Of a DNA stretch of 64,000 nucleotides, positions 37,131 to 49,400 are shown piece after piece. Position numbers and translations under genes: made by a program. Origin of the DNA: Yarrowia lipolytica (lineage: Eukaryota > Ascomycota > Dipodascomycetes > Dipodascales); the NCBI RefSeq assembly GCF_001761485.1, contig NC_090771.1, positions 62,001 to 126,000 of the forward strand, in the 5' to 3' direction. The first letter of the stretch is position 1, and each line of letters starts with the position of its first letter. The notes below the pieces were generated by a model that was not told the DNA's origin, ran no database searches, and was given only the letters and a program-made list of their open reading frames with translations.

Positions 37131-38787
37131 CCCCTCACCTCATCCCTCCATCGCACTGCTACCTCAGAACGGAAACTCGCTTGGCTTGCTGCCATCGCTC
37201 GCACACTCACAGCCAAAAGTAAAAGGAATAAACAAAAACATCACCAATATCGTCTCAAGTGATGGTGCTGAAGAATGGAGCAACTCCTTATGACATACGA
37301 GCTATATGCACTACACTGCCTCCCGGCGGCGCATGTATACTGCATGTACATGCATATAAGGTGCATATAGGAGCAAACCATACAGACCCATCGCCAGCGG
37401 ACTCGGGGGTGAGGGGGGGAGTCACGTGATCGACTAGCTCCCCTGAGCGTGGACTGGTTGATCATGTGATCAGTCACATGACCAAAAAAGACTCCCTTCT
37501 ACTCGCGGCGGTCCATTTGGTCTTTTGTTCGTTGTCTGGAATATCCCTCAGAGGATCGAACAAGAGTGGATTGAAACTCTATGGCATATATCTCCAGTCC
37601 TAGCGCCTCCAGAATTGGAAATAGCGGGCCGAATGGGGAATTTCGAATACTGTTAGATTCCTCGCTATTTGGGCTTCCCCACAATGCATTTTGTGTGATG
37701 CTGTGGTTTGATTTGGGCGTGAATCAACGGTTTTTGTAAAAAATCCTGAAAAATCTCATCTCAACATTATCCTGAAACTTGATCCAATTTCGGCAAACAA
37801 AGTGTCGGAATCGAGGCTCGGGGTGATTTGCCAAGGTTCAAGTGTCTCGACTAACTTCTGGAGCGCTTCTGGACGTCAATCTAGCTCTGGACGTCACGTG
37901 GAGGGGAGACTGATATACGGAAATACTGGTACGGCATTTAATACTAATACTAATACTAATATCAATATGCCGCAAGAGCCGTTTGGAAAAAGAAAGGAAG
38001 GTGGCGATTTGCGAGTGTTTTCTTGTTTTATAAAATGCACCCAAATCTCCCTTCTAGCAACAGTTGCAGACTCCTCCACCTGAGAGAGAGATTCTCAGAG
38101 AGTTGAAGTTGCCTGAAAGTTCTGAATGACGATCTTCGCGAAAATCGCAAAGAGCAATATATTGGAGTCGGTGCAAGAGTTCCGATCTGGCGAGTGTTAC
38201 TGGTGGTGTTTCTGGGTCACGTGACACAGGGAAGGGCTGGGTGAGAAAACTGCATTGTTCAAATGTGATCAAAGGATGTGAACAAGCCGACTATGGTGGT
38301 TTCGATAGTGTTATTTTTGTTTTGGCGGAAAGAGAACTGGGGTTTTTGTGGTCGTTTTTCTCTTATGTTTGTGTTGTAGTAAAAGAGGTTATTTTTTTTT
38401 TTTTTTTTTTTTTTCGTGGCGATAAGATGCACGATTATGCACGGTTCATCTGATCTCAGGAGGAGGCAAAAGTTGGGATTTTTGGGGTCAAAATAATTTT
38501 CCCTTATTTTTATCCGAGTCACAGTAGGATGATTAAATATTTTTCCAAGTTATTCTGACTTCTCTTGATTTTTTCCTGGTTTCCCCTTTTTTTCATTTTT
38601 TCCCAATATTCCCAATTTTACCAATTTCTACATTATTTTTTATCTAAATTTCCAATTATCCAGATATCCAGATTATCCCATTTATTTACTAAGTACACTT
38701 ACCTTATTTAAGTATATAGTCACCTCCCACTCTCCATAATCTCATCCTCTTATTCATCACTTTACTTCATACGATAATAATGCCACC

Positions 38788-38822
38788 ACAGACGCACAGA
38801 CGCACAGACGCACAGACGCACA
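38788..38822 (+). repeat. 8-bp repeat (CAGACGCA)
   Basis: Four tandem copies of cagacgca. Confidence 0.8.
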
Positions 38823-39452
38823 AATACAAACACCTGGTTGGCAATGCCGCCTCTCCAGGTGACACAAACACAAACACTCAGTGATAACACAGATTCAATG
38901 TCAGAGATACGAGATACGATACCCCAGAAATCATGTGTCCAATACACTGTCAAACCAATTCCGTGTGACACACCTGATCAGCCGTCTTCAGGGTGTTTCT
39001 CCCTGATTCTCCTTATCTCCAGCAGGCCCCATGAGGCAGCTTGAGCAACGACAGGAACAAAGAGTTTGCCGGTCCAGCGAGATTCGCTGCCAGAATCTGT
39101 CATACATTACATGGAGCGGATCTTTTATCGGCTATGGCCTTTCTATTCCACACACCCCTGCTCACGACATGACCGGTAACTCTGTTACACACCGCTGATA
39201 CGACATGACAAGTTACAGGTCTGTCATTGGAAATTACTCCTCGTTCGTTTCGGGCCACTTCAGGCTCGGCTCGAGTCTTCCAGGCTCGTTACGTTCGTTG
39301 GATGCTACAGACTCACTATAACTGGCAGACTCAAACAGAATCAATCGGCATGGTCGGATTCTCCATAGCCATGTCCTACCACCACAAGTCCAGTAGCTTC
39401 TTTAGAACGCTACTCCACTGGCTCCAGTGACACCACGTCACTTTAAGTTATT

Positions 39453-39495
39453 CCAGGTCTCTCCAGGTCTCTCCAGGTCTCTCCAGGTCTCTCCA
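39453..39495 (+). repeat. 10-bp repeat (GGTCTCTCCA)
   Basis: Four perfect tandem copies of ggtctctcca with flanking partial units. The ATG of the 94-codon open frame at 39495 directly follows. Confidence 0.85.
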
Positions 39496-40039
39496 TGCCA
39501 CACTCCAGAATTTCGCGGGCTCACTCCACATTGTCCGTGTTTAAAATTCACTGGCCCTCTCACTTCTCCTGTGACACCGCCAAGGATCGTTCACCCATGC
39601 TAGAACTAGTTTCGATGGATAGATACGAGAATATGGTCTGGTTCGTGGGTGATCTGTTGCTATGGCACTACTCCCTACTCCTGCTTCCGGAGATTCTGAA
39701 AGCGCTACGCAACTTGCCTTTGGGTCAAATTCAGTGGCTCTTCAGTCTCGCTTGCGTTAACCCGTCAGCTCGTCCATAGCTCGGTTCGACTCTCCTGCGT
39801 TTGGTGCCCGGTACTACTCATGTTACTACTCGTAGTAACCCTTTTTCATCTGCCTCTTGCTAAACCAATAATCATGCCCGCTAATCTCACGGCTACCACC
39901 TTCCTAACTGAGGATCCACCCTTTAAAACTCTGCTGAGAGCTGATATGAGTGAATTCTGCTTACCAAGGTTGCGCACTACATCGCCAGCAATGGCGCCTT
40001 GGGTGAAAGTCTGAAAATTAGATTGATTATTTCTCCACG

Positions 40040-41035
40040 CTACAACCTGACAATCTGCAGGAGTAATTGCAGCAGTTGTGATTCGGAAAACTCCTCTGAT
40101 TCCTCCGAGGCTTCAATTTCGGAGACGTGTCTTTTCAGATACGGCCCTAGAAACGCCTCCACTTCAGGAGCGTCACTTTCGTTGGCCACTTTCCACGCTT
40201 TGAGAGCGACAGAGAGAGACAACGGTTCAGCACTGCTGACAATTGACTCTATGGCAATATTTTTCAGCTCCGGAATGTCGTAGAGCGCAGACATTTCCAG
40301 CAGAGACAGAGACAGCGATAAGCTCCAGGAGGTATTTTGGACGTTATTTCCGTAAAAGAAGGCGACGAGAATTTCCACACAGTCCTTCGGAAACGGTAGA
40401 TGGAGTGTTTGGGTCTCCTTTTCAACCATCTCCGCAGACGAGACTGCTTTGAAAAAGGGCCAGAGGTTGGTGAGTAAGAACGAGTGCACGGGGAAGGAGT
40501 CGGAGTCGGAGTCGGAGTCGGAGTCGGAGCCGGAGTCGGAGCACGTGGGCGTGGTGGATGTGATGGTAAAATCGCAAGTTTTGTCTTTGAGCAACAACTT
40601 GAGTACCCTGGAGTACATTGCGGACGACTCGAGCTGGGCTGTGTATTTGACCACGCTGCAGGGATTCTGTCGGTCCAGTTTCATTTGAGATAACAGCTTG
40701 AGGGATTGGAATCGGGATCCATTGGAGTGTGGGGTCTGCGCCTTTACAAGGCTCTCTGAGGTTGGAAACAGCTCATAGTAGTTGTTAAAGATGCGAAGGC
40801 AGATCCGTTCGCTATCCATCTGGAAGGCTTCAATATCGTCGTGGGACTTGAGGGATGGGGTGTCCATTCCCCTCAAAATCAACCAGAGAACAGTGACATT
40901 GTCTGTGTGCCAGTCCTTGAGTAGTGGATTGATGAAATTGTCATGGAGACCGTTTGAGGGCGTGCTGTCTGGGAAGACAAGTCCATATCGATCTGAGATT
41001 TCATGGTAGTAGGGAAAAGTAATTGGGGGTATCAT
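40040..41035 (-). CDS. BTB/POZ domain protein
   Basis: A 331-codon frame with an ATG at 41035-41033. Residues ~142-267 form a BTB/POZ fold: VLKLLLKDKTCDFTI, a variable loop, FPVHSFLLTNLWPFFKAV, LHLPFPKDCVEILVAFFYGN and MSALYDIPELKNIAIESI. These match the strand/helix order and the 'H-S-F-L-L...F' core of BTB proteins, which dimerise and often act as adaptors for Cul3 ubiquitin ligases. The loop between the first strands has an unusual (SD)n run (~167-180), encoded by a GAGTCG hexamer repeat on the + strand. The N-terminal 140 residues and the acidic C-terminal region match nothing I recognise. Partner and substrate are unknown. Confidence 0.75.
   Translation of the reverse strand: MIPPITFPYYHEISDRYGLVFPDSTPSNGLHDNFINPLLKDWHTDNVTVLWLILRGMDTPSLKSHDDIEAFQMDSERICLRIFNNYYELFPTSESLVKAQTPHSNGSRFQSLKLLSQMKLDRQNPCSVVKYTAQLESSAMYSRVLKLLLKDKTCDFTITSTTPTCSDSGSDSDSDSDSDSFPVHSFLLTNLWPFFKAVSSAEMVEKETQTLHLPFPKDCVEILVAFFYGNNVQNTSWSLSLSLSLLEMSALYDIPELKNIAIESIVSSAEPLSLSVALKAWKVANESDAPEVEAFLGPYLKRHVSEIEASEESEEFSESQLLQLLLQIVRL
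40496..40541 (+). repeat. GGAGTC hexamer microsatellite inside the BTB gene
   Basis: About seven copies of ggagtc encode the Ser-Asp run of the BTB protein on the minus strand. Length changes by one unit keep the reading frame. Confidence 0.85.
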
Positions 41036-41410
41036 TGTGGGGGTGCTGACAAATGCAGATGGTGAGTATGAATGGGTTATATGGGGAGGGAGGGGGGTTT
41101 AGTGGGGACTAAGTAGAGTAGTGGCGCCTGAGCTGAACAAAGAAGGTGGAGTTGGTGGGGAATATAAAAGATGTCACGAGATGCACGAGATGAGAATGGA
41201 ATGGAAGCACGTGAAGGGAGTGAAGCACGTAATAAACGTGAAGGGATGTGAGGACAGATTTTATCATGGGAATTCCATTCAACCAAGTTGGGCTAAAGGA
41301 GTCACTGGGCTCACAGAGCCGCATGTTTACTGCAGTATTAGTTGACTCGAGTTAGTTGGGATTTGTTGGGTGGAAAGGTCAGCTGGGTCTCTCTATTTGT
41401 GGGTGGAAAA

Positions 41411-41818
41411 ATGGTAGAGACATATTACCGGTATTATTCGATTGCTGATGAATTTGTTATTAACAATTCAGAATCACGGGGCTCTGGCATCCTGGCACTC
41501 TCAGTATCACGTTCTGGGGGCGGATCAAGTTTGGGTCAGGTTTGGGGTAAGTACGGTTTGTTGACAGCTTTGTTGGAACTTAGTTATCGTCAGCAGACCG
41601 AGTCTATTATTGCAAACGGAAGGTGGAGAGAACGGATTACAAAGAAGAATACAGGAGGCAACAAATGGCGGGAAATCGCCAACCTGACAGTCGAATCACG
41701 TGCACTGTGTTTCTACGAGCATTTTGATATCCATATATATGTGGTTAGTGTGATTCTGGGCTTTTCTTGTGGGCAGTGTGCGTATTATGAGAAATATTAC
41801 TACGACGAGCCGTTATGA
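41411..41818 (+). CDS. Hypothetical 135-codon open frame
   Basis: The frame opens with ATG at 41411 (MVETYYRYYSIADEFVINNS) and ends TGA at 41816-41818. It is rich in Tyr, Ser and Gly and has a late hydrophobic segment (HIYVVSVILGFSCGQC). Codon use is only partly Yarrowia-like and no domain is recognised. It is head to head with the BTB gene, whose start is 376 bp away. It may be a real orphan gene or chance. Confidence 0.25.
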   Translation: MVETYYRYYSIADEFVINNSESRGSGILALSVSRSGGGSSLGQVWGKYGLLTALLELSYRQQTESIIANGRWRERITKKNTGGNKWREIANLTVESRALCFYEHFDIHIYVVSVILGFSCGQCAYYEKYYYDEPL

Positions 41819-41980
41819 GAGTTGGATAGTTGAATAGGTATCGTCACTTTGATTCCAATGGTGTAATAATATCCTTATATTGTAGGGCAAATATGTTGTG
41901 TTGTGTGTGCTGTTTTGAAGATGGTTCAAGAGCTCTCTCTATGTTGATTTGATTAGAAATATAGGGGAATTAATAGGTTC

Positions 41981-42040
41981 GTTAGATTTTTCTCGATTTT
42001 TCTCGATTTTCTCGATTTTTCTCGATTATTTTCGATTATT
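41981..42040 (+). repeat. 10-bp phased T-tract minisatellite
   Basis: Six units of the type tctcgatttt with an almost exact 10-bp period, so that T-tracts (A-tracts on the other strand) lie on one face of the helix. Confidence 0.8.
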
Positions 42041-43120
42041 TCTTTCCAATGATACTATTTTTGTTGATTTTGTTGATTTTTTGTTGGAGAATATCCCCAA
42101 AAGGGATTACATAAGCCAGATCTGTGGGATAAGTGAAAGGAATTTCTATGAAGGAATTGACGATGAGTAATTATCGATATTTAATTATGGGGAGGTAATG
42201 AGATATACGAAATGGTTTTTAATGGTTTTTTTTAAATTTTTAATTTTTAATTTTTTTTTTTTTGTTTTTAATTTTTTTATGTTTTTTAAAATAATAATAT
42301 AATAACATTTTTTTTGGTATTGTTCACCTAAGTATGTACAATTGCTCTAGTTAGTTTGTAAATTTAAGTACCTTGAAGATTCTGGTTCTGATGGGGGTTT
42401 TCTCTGACTTATGAGATCAATCGAATTAACTGTTTAATTCCACTAGAATAAATCCACCATACTCAACAGTATATACACCATTTGCCACCCTCCATGTCGA
42501 CTCAGTTCAGTCGAAATACTCTCTGAATAGTACCATTCGACTCGCCCCATTTCTAGCTATGCAACGGTGTTGTTTTCAAGTAGATTGGACGAGTATCCAT
42601 ACAGTTATGAAAGAATACGGCAAAGAAACCGACAAAGAAAACCGTTACAAAGAAACCGTTTTAAAAAAACTTACAAAGAACCGTTACAAAAGATGCACAC
42701 CGAGAACAAAAGAGGAAACCCGGTCACAAAAGAGGAAACTCGACATATCATTTTCTGACCCACGTGAACAAAAATGTGGGGTATATTTGGGCACATTTTG
42801 CGGGGTATAGCACAGTATGTACTTGTACTGTCTATGTGACATGTGGGGTAATGTGCATCATCTCCGCAGACCCTGCATACGAGTGTCGACTTGTGTTTGA
42901 ATAAGACTAGTAAGTCGTTCTCATCGACAGCTGGCGTTATGGAAATTTTGTAATGGTTTTCATTAGAGAGAACAGAGATGGTGGTTTATTGGGACTCTGT
43001 TTTGGTCTTTTGATGTGCCATTTTCGTCAAAAAAGGACCATTTTGGGTTTAGATTTTTGGACCCACTTCTGTGCGTTTTGCGTCTCAAAATCTGGGTCCC
43101 TTTGGACCCACTTTTATGTG

Positions 43121-43205
43121 CGTTTTCTCTTGCGTTTTTTCGTCTCTTTGTGCGTTTTTCGTCTCTTGTGCATTTTTCATATCTTGTGCGTTTTTCGTCT
43201 TTAGA
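43121..43205 (+). repeat. ~20-bp T-rich tandem repeat
   Basis: Four imperfect copies of tgtgcgtttttcgtctct-like units. Confidence 0.7.
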
Positions 43206-43593
43206 TTTTTGCTTCTGTGTCGCCTGTGACTCGGGTCATTTTCCAGCCCGTCGTAGTCGCGCTCTTCCTCTTACTCATCACTGGGATTTATATTTGCGTG
43301 GTTGTCTCTGCTCTGGAGCGTTAGGCTCTCTGGTGGGTGTCCTTAGCCCAGCCGATCGATGGGTGGATTATAGACAAACTGACACCACCAATCTTTGGAA
43401 CAGCACAGTATGGAACTGTGTTGAAGGTGTCATCTGACAACGGGTCTTTGTTCAGATTCGGTGGTAGCGATGAGATGACATGACATGACATGACATATGC
43501 AAAACCTCGGTGTTTAATGGGTTTTACAGCCTCCGATATGGGTGTGCCGATATTTTGCCCCTCTCTCTTAGATCACCAACATCTTTGTCGTCG

Positions 43594-43740
43594 TTAGTCG
43601 TCCGCGTCACGGTGCCGACCACGTCTCGGCCGGCCATTCCACAGCAGCTGGCCCTCGAAACAATCGCCGTACTTTTCGACAGACTGGGATGGCTCCAGGC
43701 CCTTGTCGCTGAAGTACTCTGACTGGTCACTCTGGCTCAT
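43594..43740 (-). CDS. Small 48-residue open frame with strong codon bias
   Basis: A minus-strand frame from the ATG at 43740-43738 to the TAA at 43594 encodes MSQSDQSEYFSDKGLEPSQS, then VEKYGDCFEGQLLWNGRPRR and a basic/acidic end. Codons are strongly Yarrowia-like (GAG, AAG, CTG, TAC, CAG), unlike the overlapping frames. It may be a small protein, the first part of a broken gene, or an exon; no GTGAGT donor is present in it. No homologue is recognised. Confidence 0.35.
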   Translation of the reverse strand: MSQSDQSEYFSDKGLEPSQSVEKYGDCFEGQLLWNGRPRRGRHRDADD

Positions 43741-44570
43741 GTTCGGGCTCCGTTTATGCAGGCGGTATGCCACTCAAGAAAGCGATGAAGACAGACATCG
43801 CGGAGGAACTTGGACGAGACTCATCCCTAACACGACTATCGGATCGGAATTGAATGCCGATATTCCGATTCGCGGTAGTGGATCTTTGCAATTGACTCTG
43901 TTCTGGATCGTGACATCAAGTCAGAGCTCGGATTTGAAGTGGAGTTTGAAGCAGACCTTTCTCCCCTGTCGGAATGACTGCCCTGGATCATGACTTGCAC
44001 GTTGCCATAGTCTCGTCACGCGCACCGATCAAAAGTTGAATCATGTTAACCCCTCCTACGTCTTTAACTACACGCCAAGTCGCTGACATGCTCGTATTCG
44101 TGTTGCATATCGAGTCATGTATGTCTTCTTAGGTATCGATCTTCACAGTTGACATATGTTACACTCCAGAAATTGTCATGAATTCTGTCAATCACAAATT
44201 TCAACACCTGATGCAACGAACGGTTCGACCAAGTCTCATCACTTAATCTCTGATGGTCAACTGATTCAGTTCCCCATCCCAGCCTAGATATAGACTTGTG
44301 GTTGGATTACGCGCACAAAAATATTCCACGACAACAGAGATCACGATTGAGTCTTCCTGATACTTTTGTTGAAACCGAGTTCTTCACTACTTCCGGATCC
44401 ACCACCGCCATAACCTCCACCCATCAACCACCATATCTCTGGTGAGGCTTTTGTGGTAGAGGACAAGACCGTCACCGGTTGTTTACCAGGGAGATTGACC
44501 AGGTTCAACAGTTATGTTGACTTAATGTCCAAGCTTTTTGTCGATCCGACTTGAAACACCCTACAAGACC
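43741..44570 (+). other. Decayed coding-like sequence of unknown origin
   Basis: Short plus-strand stretches with coding-like composition appear in more than one frame, separated by several interruptions. They could come from an old mobile element or from a lost host gene; no diagnostic motif (protease, reverse transcriptase or integrase) was seen. It is treated as a fossil and not analysed further. Confidence 0.3.
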
Positions 44571-45227
44571 CAGACATCTTGTCATGTGTTGGTTTCAGTC
44601 CTATTGATTCAGTGTGACGCGGATTCTAGATTCGTCTCTGTTCATTACGAAACTGCCGATTGTCAGCAAATCATATTAACCATGGCAATTGTGAACATCA
44701 GGTCAATTATTCCATTGAGATAATATCCCCCGAATCTTTGCTGAAGATAAAGCAATCCCTACAAACTCTGCATATAATATGGCACTTATGGGGACGTCTC
44801 GTGACCCATTTTTATCACGTGAATCATTTTTATCTCGTGACTCCACACCTACTTCACCCCTCTAGTGTCCAAATTTGGGCCTGATTGTGTCTGTTTTTTG
44901 ACTCCCGTAAGTGCATCCAACCATGCGGCTTGAAAATCCGTGCGGCGTAAAAAATACGTGCGGCGTAAAAAAAGTTTATAGTTGAAAAATTCATGCGGCG
45001 AAAAAATATATATATATATTATAGTTGAAAAATTTATATAGTTTAACGATGATTACGTAACACGAGCCGAGTGGTACAGCCCGATTCGTCTGTGGCGCTT
45101 CTAAAACAGGGGTTTGGGTCACGTGACCATTTTCTTGACCATTTTCTGGGCCAAATTGGATCTGGTTCCATTGATAGGGTTGTTTTCTCTGCTATATTTT
45201 CCGATCTACGGTGTCGTTTCGTCTACT

Positions 45228-45315
45228 CATCTGTTGTTCTTTTTCTGATGTTCTTTTTCTGATGTTCTTTTTCTGATGTTCTTTTTCTGTTGTTCTTTTT
45301 CTGTTGTTCTTTTCT
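45228..45315 (+). repeat. 15-bp tandem repeat (TTCTTTTTCTGATGT)
   Basis: Six copies of a 15-bp pyrimidine-rich unit, the last two with ttgt for atgt. It lies about 100 bp beyond the 3' end of the deoxyhypusine synthase gene. Confidence 0.85.
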
Positions 45316-45406
45316 GTTTTATTGCTACTCGTAGCTATCTGTTGTACTTTTCTGTTGTTTCACCGCTGTTTGTAGTCCGCTCAGATCTACAGTCTTCGCT
45401 TCCGGG

Positions 45407-46447
45407 TTACTCCTTTGCAAAAGTAGCAGCAACAACCAAAGGAAACACCAAAGTGGCATCAGCATACACCTTGACATGTTTCGCTCCGGCCTTGATTTTT
45501 CCCCAGGAAATGGCCTCATCGGGACGAGCTCCGGCGTCAGAGCCATCAAACTCCTGGCCAGTGTTGATATAAACAGCGTAATCGGCTCCGTTTCGCATGA
45601 GACACGCGTTGGCAATATGGTGCTTGACCAGACCGCCTCCCAGAATGATCATGCCTGCACGGGTGGCGGCCATGCTCATGGAGTTGATTTTGCGAATGTC
45701 GGCAACAATGTCGATTTTGAGTTGCAGAGGCGAGGCCTTGAAGGTGTGGAAAAAGAGCATATCTCCGAGAGAGCCGTCGGTGAGGGCCGGGCAGAAGACG
45801 GGGATCTGGTTCTTGTGGGCCCAGTAGAGTACCGAGTCCTCGTTGTCAATCTCTTTGCCCAGGCGGTCAATGACGGTCGACGGCGTCCAGCTGACTCCCT
45901 GCTTCTCCTGCTCCTCCAGCATGGTGTCGAGAATGGGCACCACCCACTCCTCAAACTTGCAGTAGTTGTCGTTGGGCACCAGCAGGTTGCCGATTCGGTT
46001 CATCCCCGTTTCTCGCAGAACAGAGCCCTTGAGCGCAAAGTCGCCCAGATAGGTCTCTGCCAGACACTTGATAAGATCCTCCTCGATGCCACCGGCCGAA
46101 GACACAATCGCAGACACCATTTTGTTCTTCACCAGGTACTTGAGGGTCGAACGCAGGCCTGACGAGATCAGGTTGGAGGTATAGCCCAGGAAAATCGTAG
46201 TTTTCGCGGGATTGCCCTCCTTGTCCACGCCCTCCCACGTTCGCATCTCGTCGATAATGTTGCAGGCCTGGCCCAGCGACGTGGCCTGGAAACCCATCCC
46301 GTTCATGGCTCCGACCAAATCGGCCGCCCGGGTGTTTTTGTTTTCGGGCTTGTCGAAATCAATGCCGGAGACGGGGACCGCGTCCTCGGGCACGGGCGCG
46401 GAGTGGACCAGAACGGCCTCGGTCGCCAAATTCGGGGTTTCGGACAT
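45407..46447 (-). CDS. DYS1: Deoxyhypusine synthase
   Basis: The protein is 346 residues from the ATG at 46447-46445. The frame is open 20 codons further, but only a GTG begins it. Deoxyhypusine synthase moves an aminobutyl group from spermidine to one lysine of eIF5A in an NAD-dependent reaction, the first step of hypusine formation; it is cytosolic and essential in yeasts. The sequence matches the family end to end: [23 protein letters not shown] (NAD-binding region, ~117-124), [40 protein letters not shown], and the active-site segment [13 protein letters not shown] with the catalytic lysine at about 326. Length is close to the fungal norm (~350-390). No frame damage is seen. Confidence 0.95.
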
Positions 46448-49400
46448 GTTTGGAATGTGGTGGTGATGGGGGAGGGTCGAAATCGCGGCAGTGAATTTTT
46501 CCTGCACGATAAGTTTGGGAGCAGAGAGTGAATATTTAAAATAAAATTAAAAAATATTTAAATATTTAAAATGTTGGGATATTGACAAACTTTAAAAAAT
46601 GAGATAAAAATGACATGTTGTTAAGATTTGTTAAGAATTCTGCAAACTGTTGAAATATTGTTAAACATCAGGGTGGTAATGGACGGCTTCTGACGGGTCA
46701 GAAAGAGAAGATATCCCGAATTTGAGAACCGTTTTGTATATAAATGTGGGTCTTCTGATTGTAAAAATGTGCTCAGTTTTGTCATAGATTCACCGTGGCG
46801 TGTTTTGAAGAGGGTAGTGTGTACTCGACACTCCCTAAACAATCCCAGGCTAATTATCAGACACAATCCGGAGTTTAAATATGTGCTCCGAAATGACATT
46901 GTAGTTCACGAGCTCAGTAGCGGAGATAGTCACACTTGAAGTCCATTTTGTCCATAAACGATCTCTGGAATCGATAGTGTGTATTTCGTGTTTGGGAAAC
47001 TTTGTAAATACAGGTCAAGAGTATCGATTTTTCCACATTCCCTGCACCACACGGCGGCGTTTTCAAGTAAATCCAAGTATTTTGATAATCCATATCGGCA
47101 ATAGCGGTATGAAAAGATGGAAATTTTTTTAAATTATTATATCGTTCTCGTCTTCACACCAGGGGATATCGATTTATTCTATTTATATAGCTTCGCCGTT
47201 ACCACGATATTGATTATTATCAACATCTATGTTTTATCCAACTAATCCACAACTAAATGAACTCAGCCCATAGACTTCATAACAAACGTAATAAACGCTT
47301 TCGAAACATCACTCTGGAAATACCCGCTACTTGTTCACAATGTTTTCTTGCCCATGTGTTCCATTCTTTTGGCTCGGTTGTGTTGATATTTTTTCTGGTT
47401 TTTCTGGGGTTTTTTTTTTTTTTGTTTTTTTTTTCTTTTCTTTTCAATGCACACCTGCCGGGCACAGACCGGGGCATGGACTCAGTTATGGTGACTAATT
47501 TAGTATGAATCTGTGGCCAAAATTTATACCATTGTGTTCCTCTGACATTTCTTATTCCTACGAAACCAGTCTTGTCTCTCTTACTTTTCTACAGCAAAAG
47601 TTGTGTTCAGTCCCTCGCTTCCCTCGTCTGCACTTTACTTAGTCCTCCAATAAAAGTAGAGTAAATAACGTTCTAGATATATGGAATTTTGTGGAAGTTT
47701 AAATAAAAAAACTATTATTATTATAAAGAAATGGTAAGAGGGAAAATTTAGGTGACTGCATATCAATGAATAATGATTCAACGGGAAATCAGAGGGTCGC
47801 ATTGTATTTCCCATCACGTGAAGATCATTTTGGTACTATCCACGTTGGTAATGGAACACTGAATAATTAAATGGTATGTTCCCCCGCTCTAATATTTCTC
47901 CTCGAAATAACTGTATTTTTGGGAATTTTTTCCCTTTTAAAATGGTAAAAAGAAGAAACCAAATAAAATTATAAAATTATAAAAAAATAGAAAAAAAAAA
48001 AAAAACATATAAGACCGGGAACATCCTCATTCAAATCCCCCTTTCTTTTTTTTCCTCCAACCCCTTCAAATCAGGTAAGTACCACAAACTCCAATCCTCT
48101 TCATGACGATTGAACTGAATATGTACAAAGGACTCTGATTTTTCTGACGATTTCACTGGCTGATTTTTGACAAATTGAGAGCAGGCAATTGAGGATTATG
48201 TTAACACAGGCTAGAAGTGATTGTGGGGTAGATATTATTTATATTATATATATTTCTTTTGATTTGTCGAGGGAGCTTCAAGTACACTTGAACAAGTACA
48301 GTATGTACTGTGGGTCCTGTACTGTCAAAATGATTGAAAAAATGCGATTGATATATACTGTATGTTGGTAGGTCACGTGAAGAAACAAAGAGGTGCTTGG
48401 GATATTTCGTTTTGAGATTTATATGCCGTTTTCCACCCATTGTTTCTCCAGGTGTTCTTTTGAAACGGGGCTGGTTTGGTAATATTGGTCTAATTGGATC
48501 GAAAGTGGTATAGGAAGAATCCATCAAATGCGACGGGCTCAATTGTCTACTTTTCGGAGCTGTATTATTGGTATTTCTAGATTTTAAACATAAATTATTT
48601 ATTATTAATAAGAATATTCATCCATCCCCGTCAAAAGTAATGTAGACAAAATAAAACGGGCAATTTTCTCTCTGGAGGAGTGAGTTGGAAGGTCACGTGA
48701 CTTCCACAATGGGGCGGGACGCTTTTTTTGTGCTTTTTTTCGTACTTTTTCGTACTCTTTTCTCCCCTTTTGTTTCTTTTTTGTCACTTCAGAATGTCCA
48801 CATTATTTGACAATCTGGCCGGACCGCAACTCTTCTTCTTACTCACCATTTGATACCACCGAGTCAGGTGTTGCCGATAGGTAGAGCTTCTGATACCAAA
48901 GCGCGTTACACAAACGCCAACGACACATCCCTAGTACAGACGAGCCTCCCTTCATGATACCACTGACCCCGATGAACGGCAGACAAAGGCGAGGCGATGA
49001 TACCATTCTTGATGGTGATTCCATTCCACATGATTATTCCATGCCATGTGATGATATTATTACCCAACGAACGCCAACATTCGGCGGCTGGGCTCGCGGC
49101 ATACACTCTGTCAGTCTTATTCGCAACAGCTTCAGTCTGAAAGGAGCAGCCACTCGGATGACACCTCATGTCCGCTACGTCTTCACGTCTGTTGTCACAT
49201 CTGCTATTCATCCAAGCAAGGTACCCCCACGGACCTCATATGGTCTCCAACTCTAAGCGATCGTTGTGGAGGGAATACACTCAGTGTGTGTGGATGAAGA
49301 TGGGAAAGGACGAGGATGTAGCACAGGCATGGGGATGTAGCACAGGCATGGGGACGTAGTCCTAGTGGCTGCTTCTTTCCCAGACCAAAGCTGTAGGCTG

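Larger units (their letters stand above)
35733..40039. other. Intergenic region with several short repeats, no gene supported
   Basis: It should contain exon 1 and promoter of the zinc-ribbon gene. Frames at 36162-36668 (+) and 39495-39779 (+) are open; the latter (94 codons, ATG start, Leu-rich) looks mildly coding but has no recognised domain. A 23-base T run lies at 38392-38414. CACGTG sites cluster at 35930, 36331, 36502, 36661, 37423, 37895 and 38218. Confidence 0.45.
41036..45406. other. Intergenic region with weak open frames and AT-rich repeats
   Basis: An ATG frame at 41411-41818 (+, 135 codons, Tyr/Ser-rich) is open but has no recognised domain. It and the decayed sequence at 43.7-44.6 kb are the only coding-like parts. 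Repeats occur at 41981-42040, 43121-43205 and 45228-45315. No RNA gene was seen. Confidence 0.45.
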
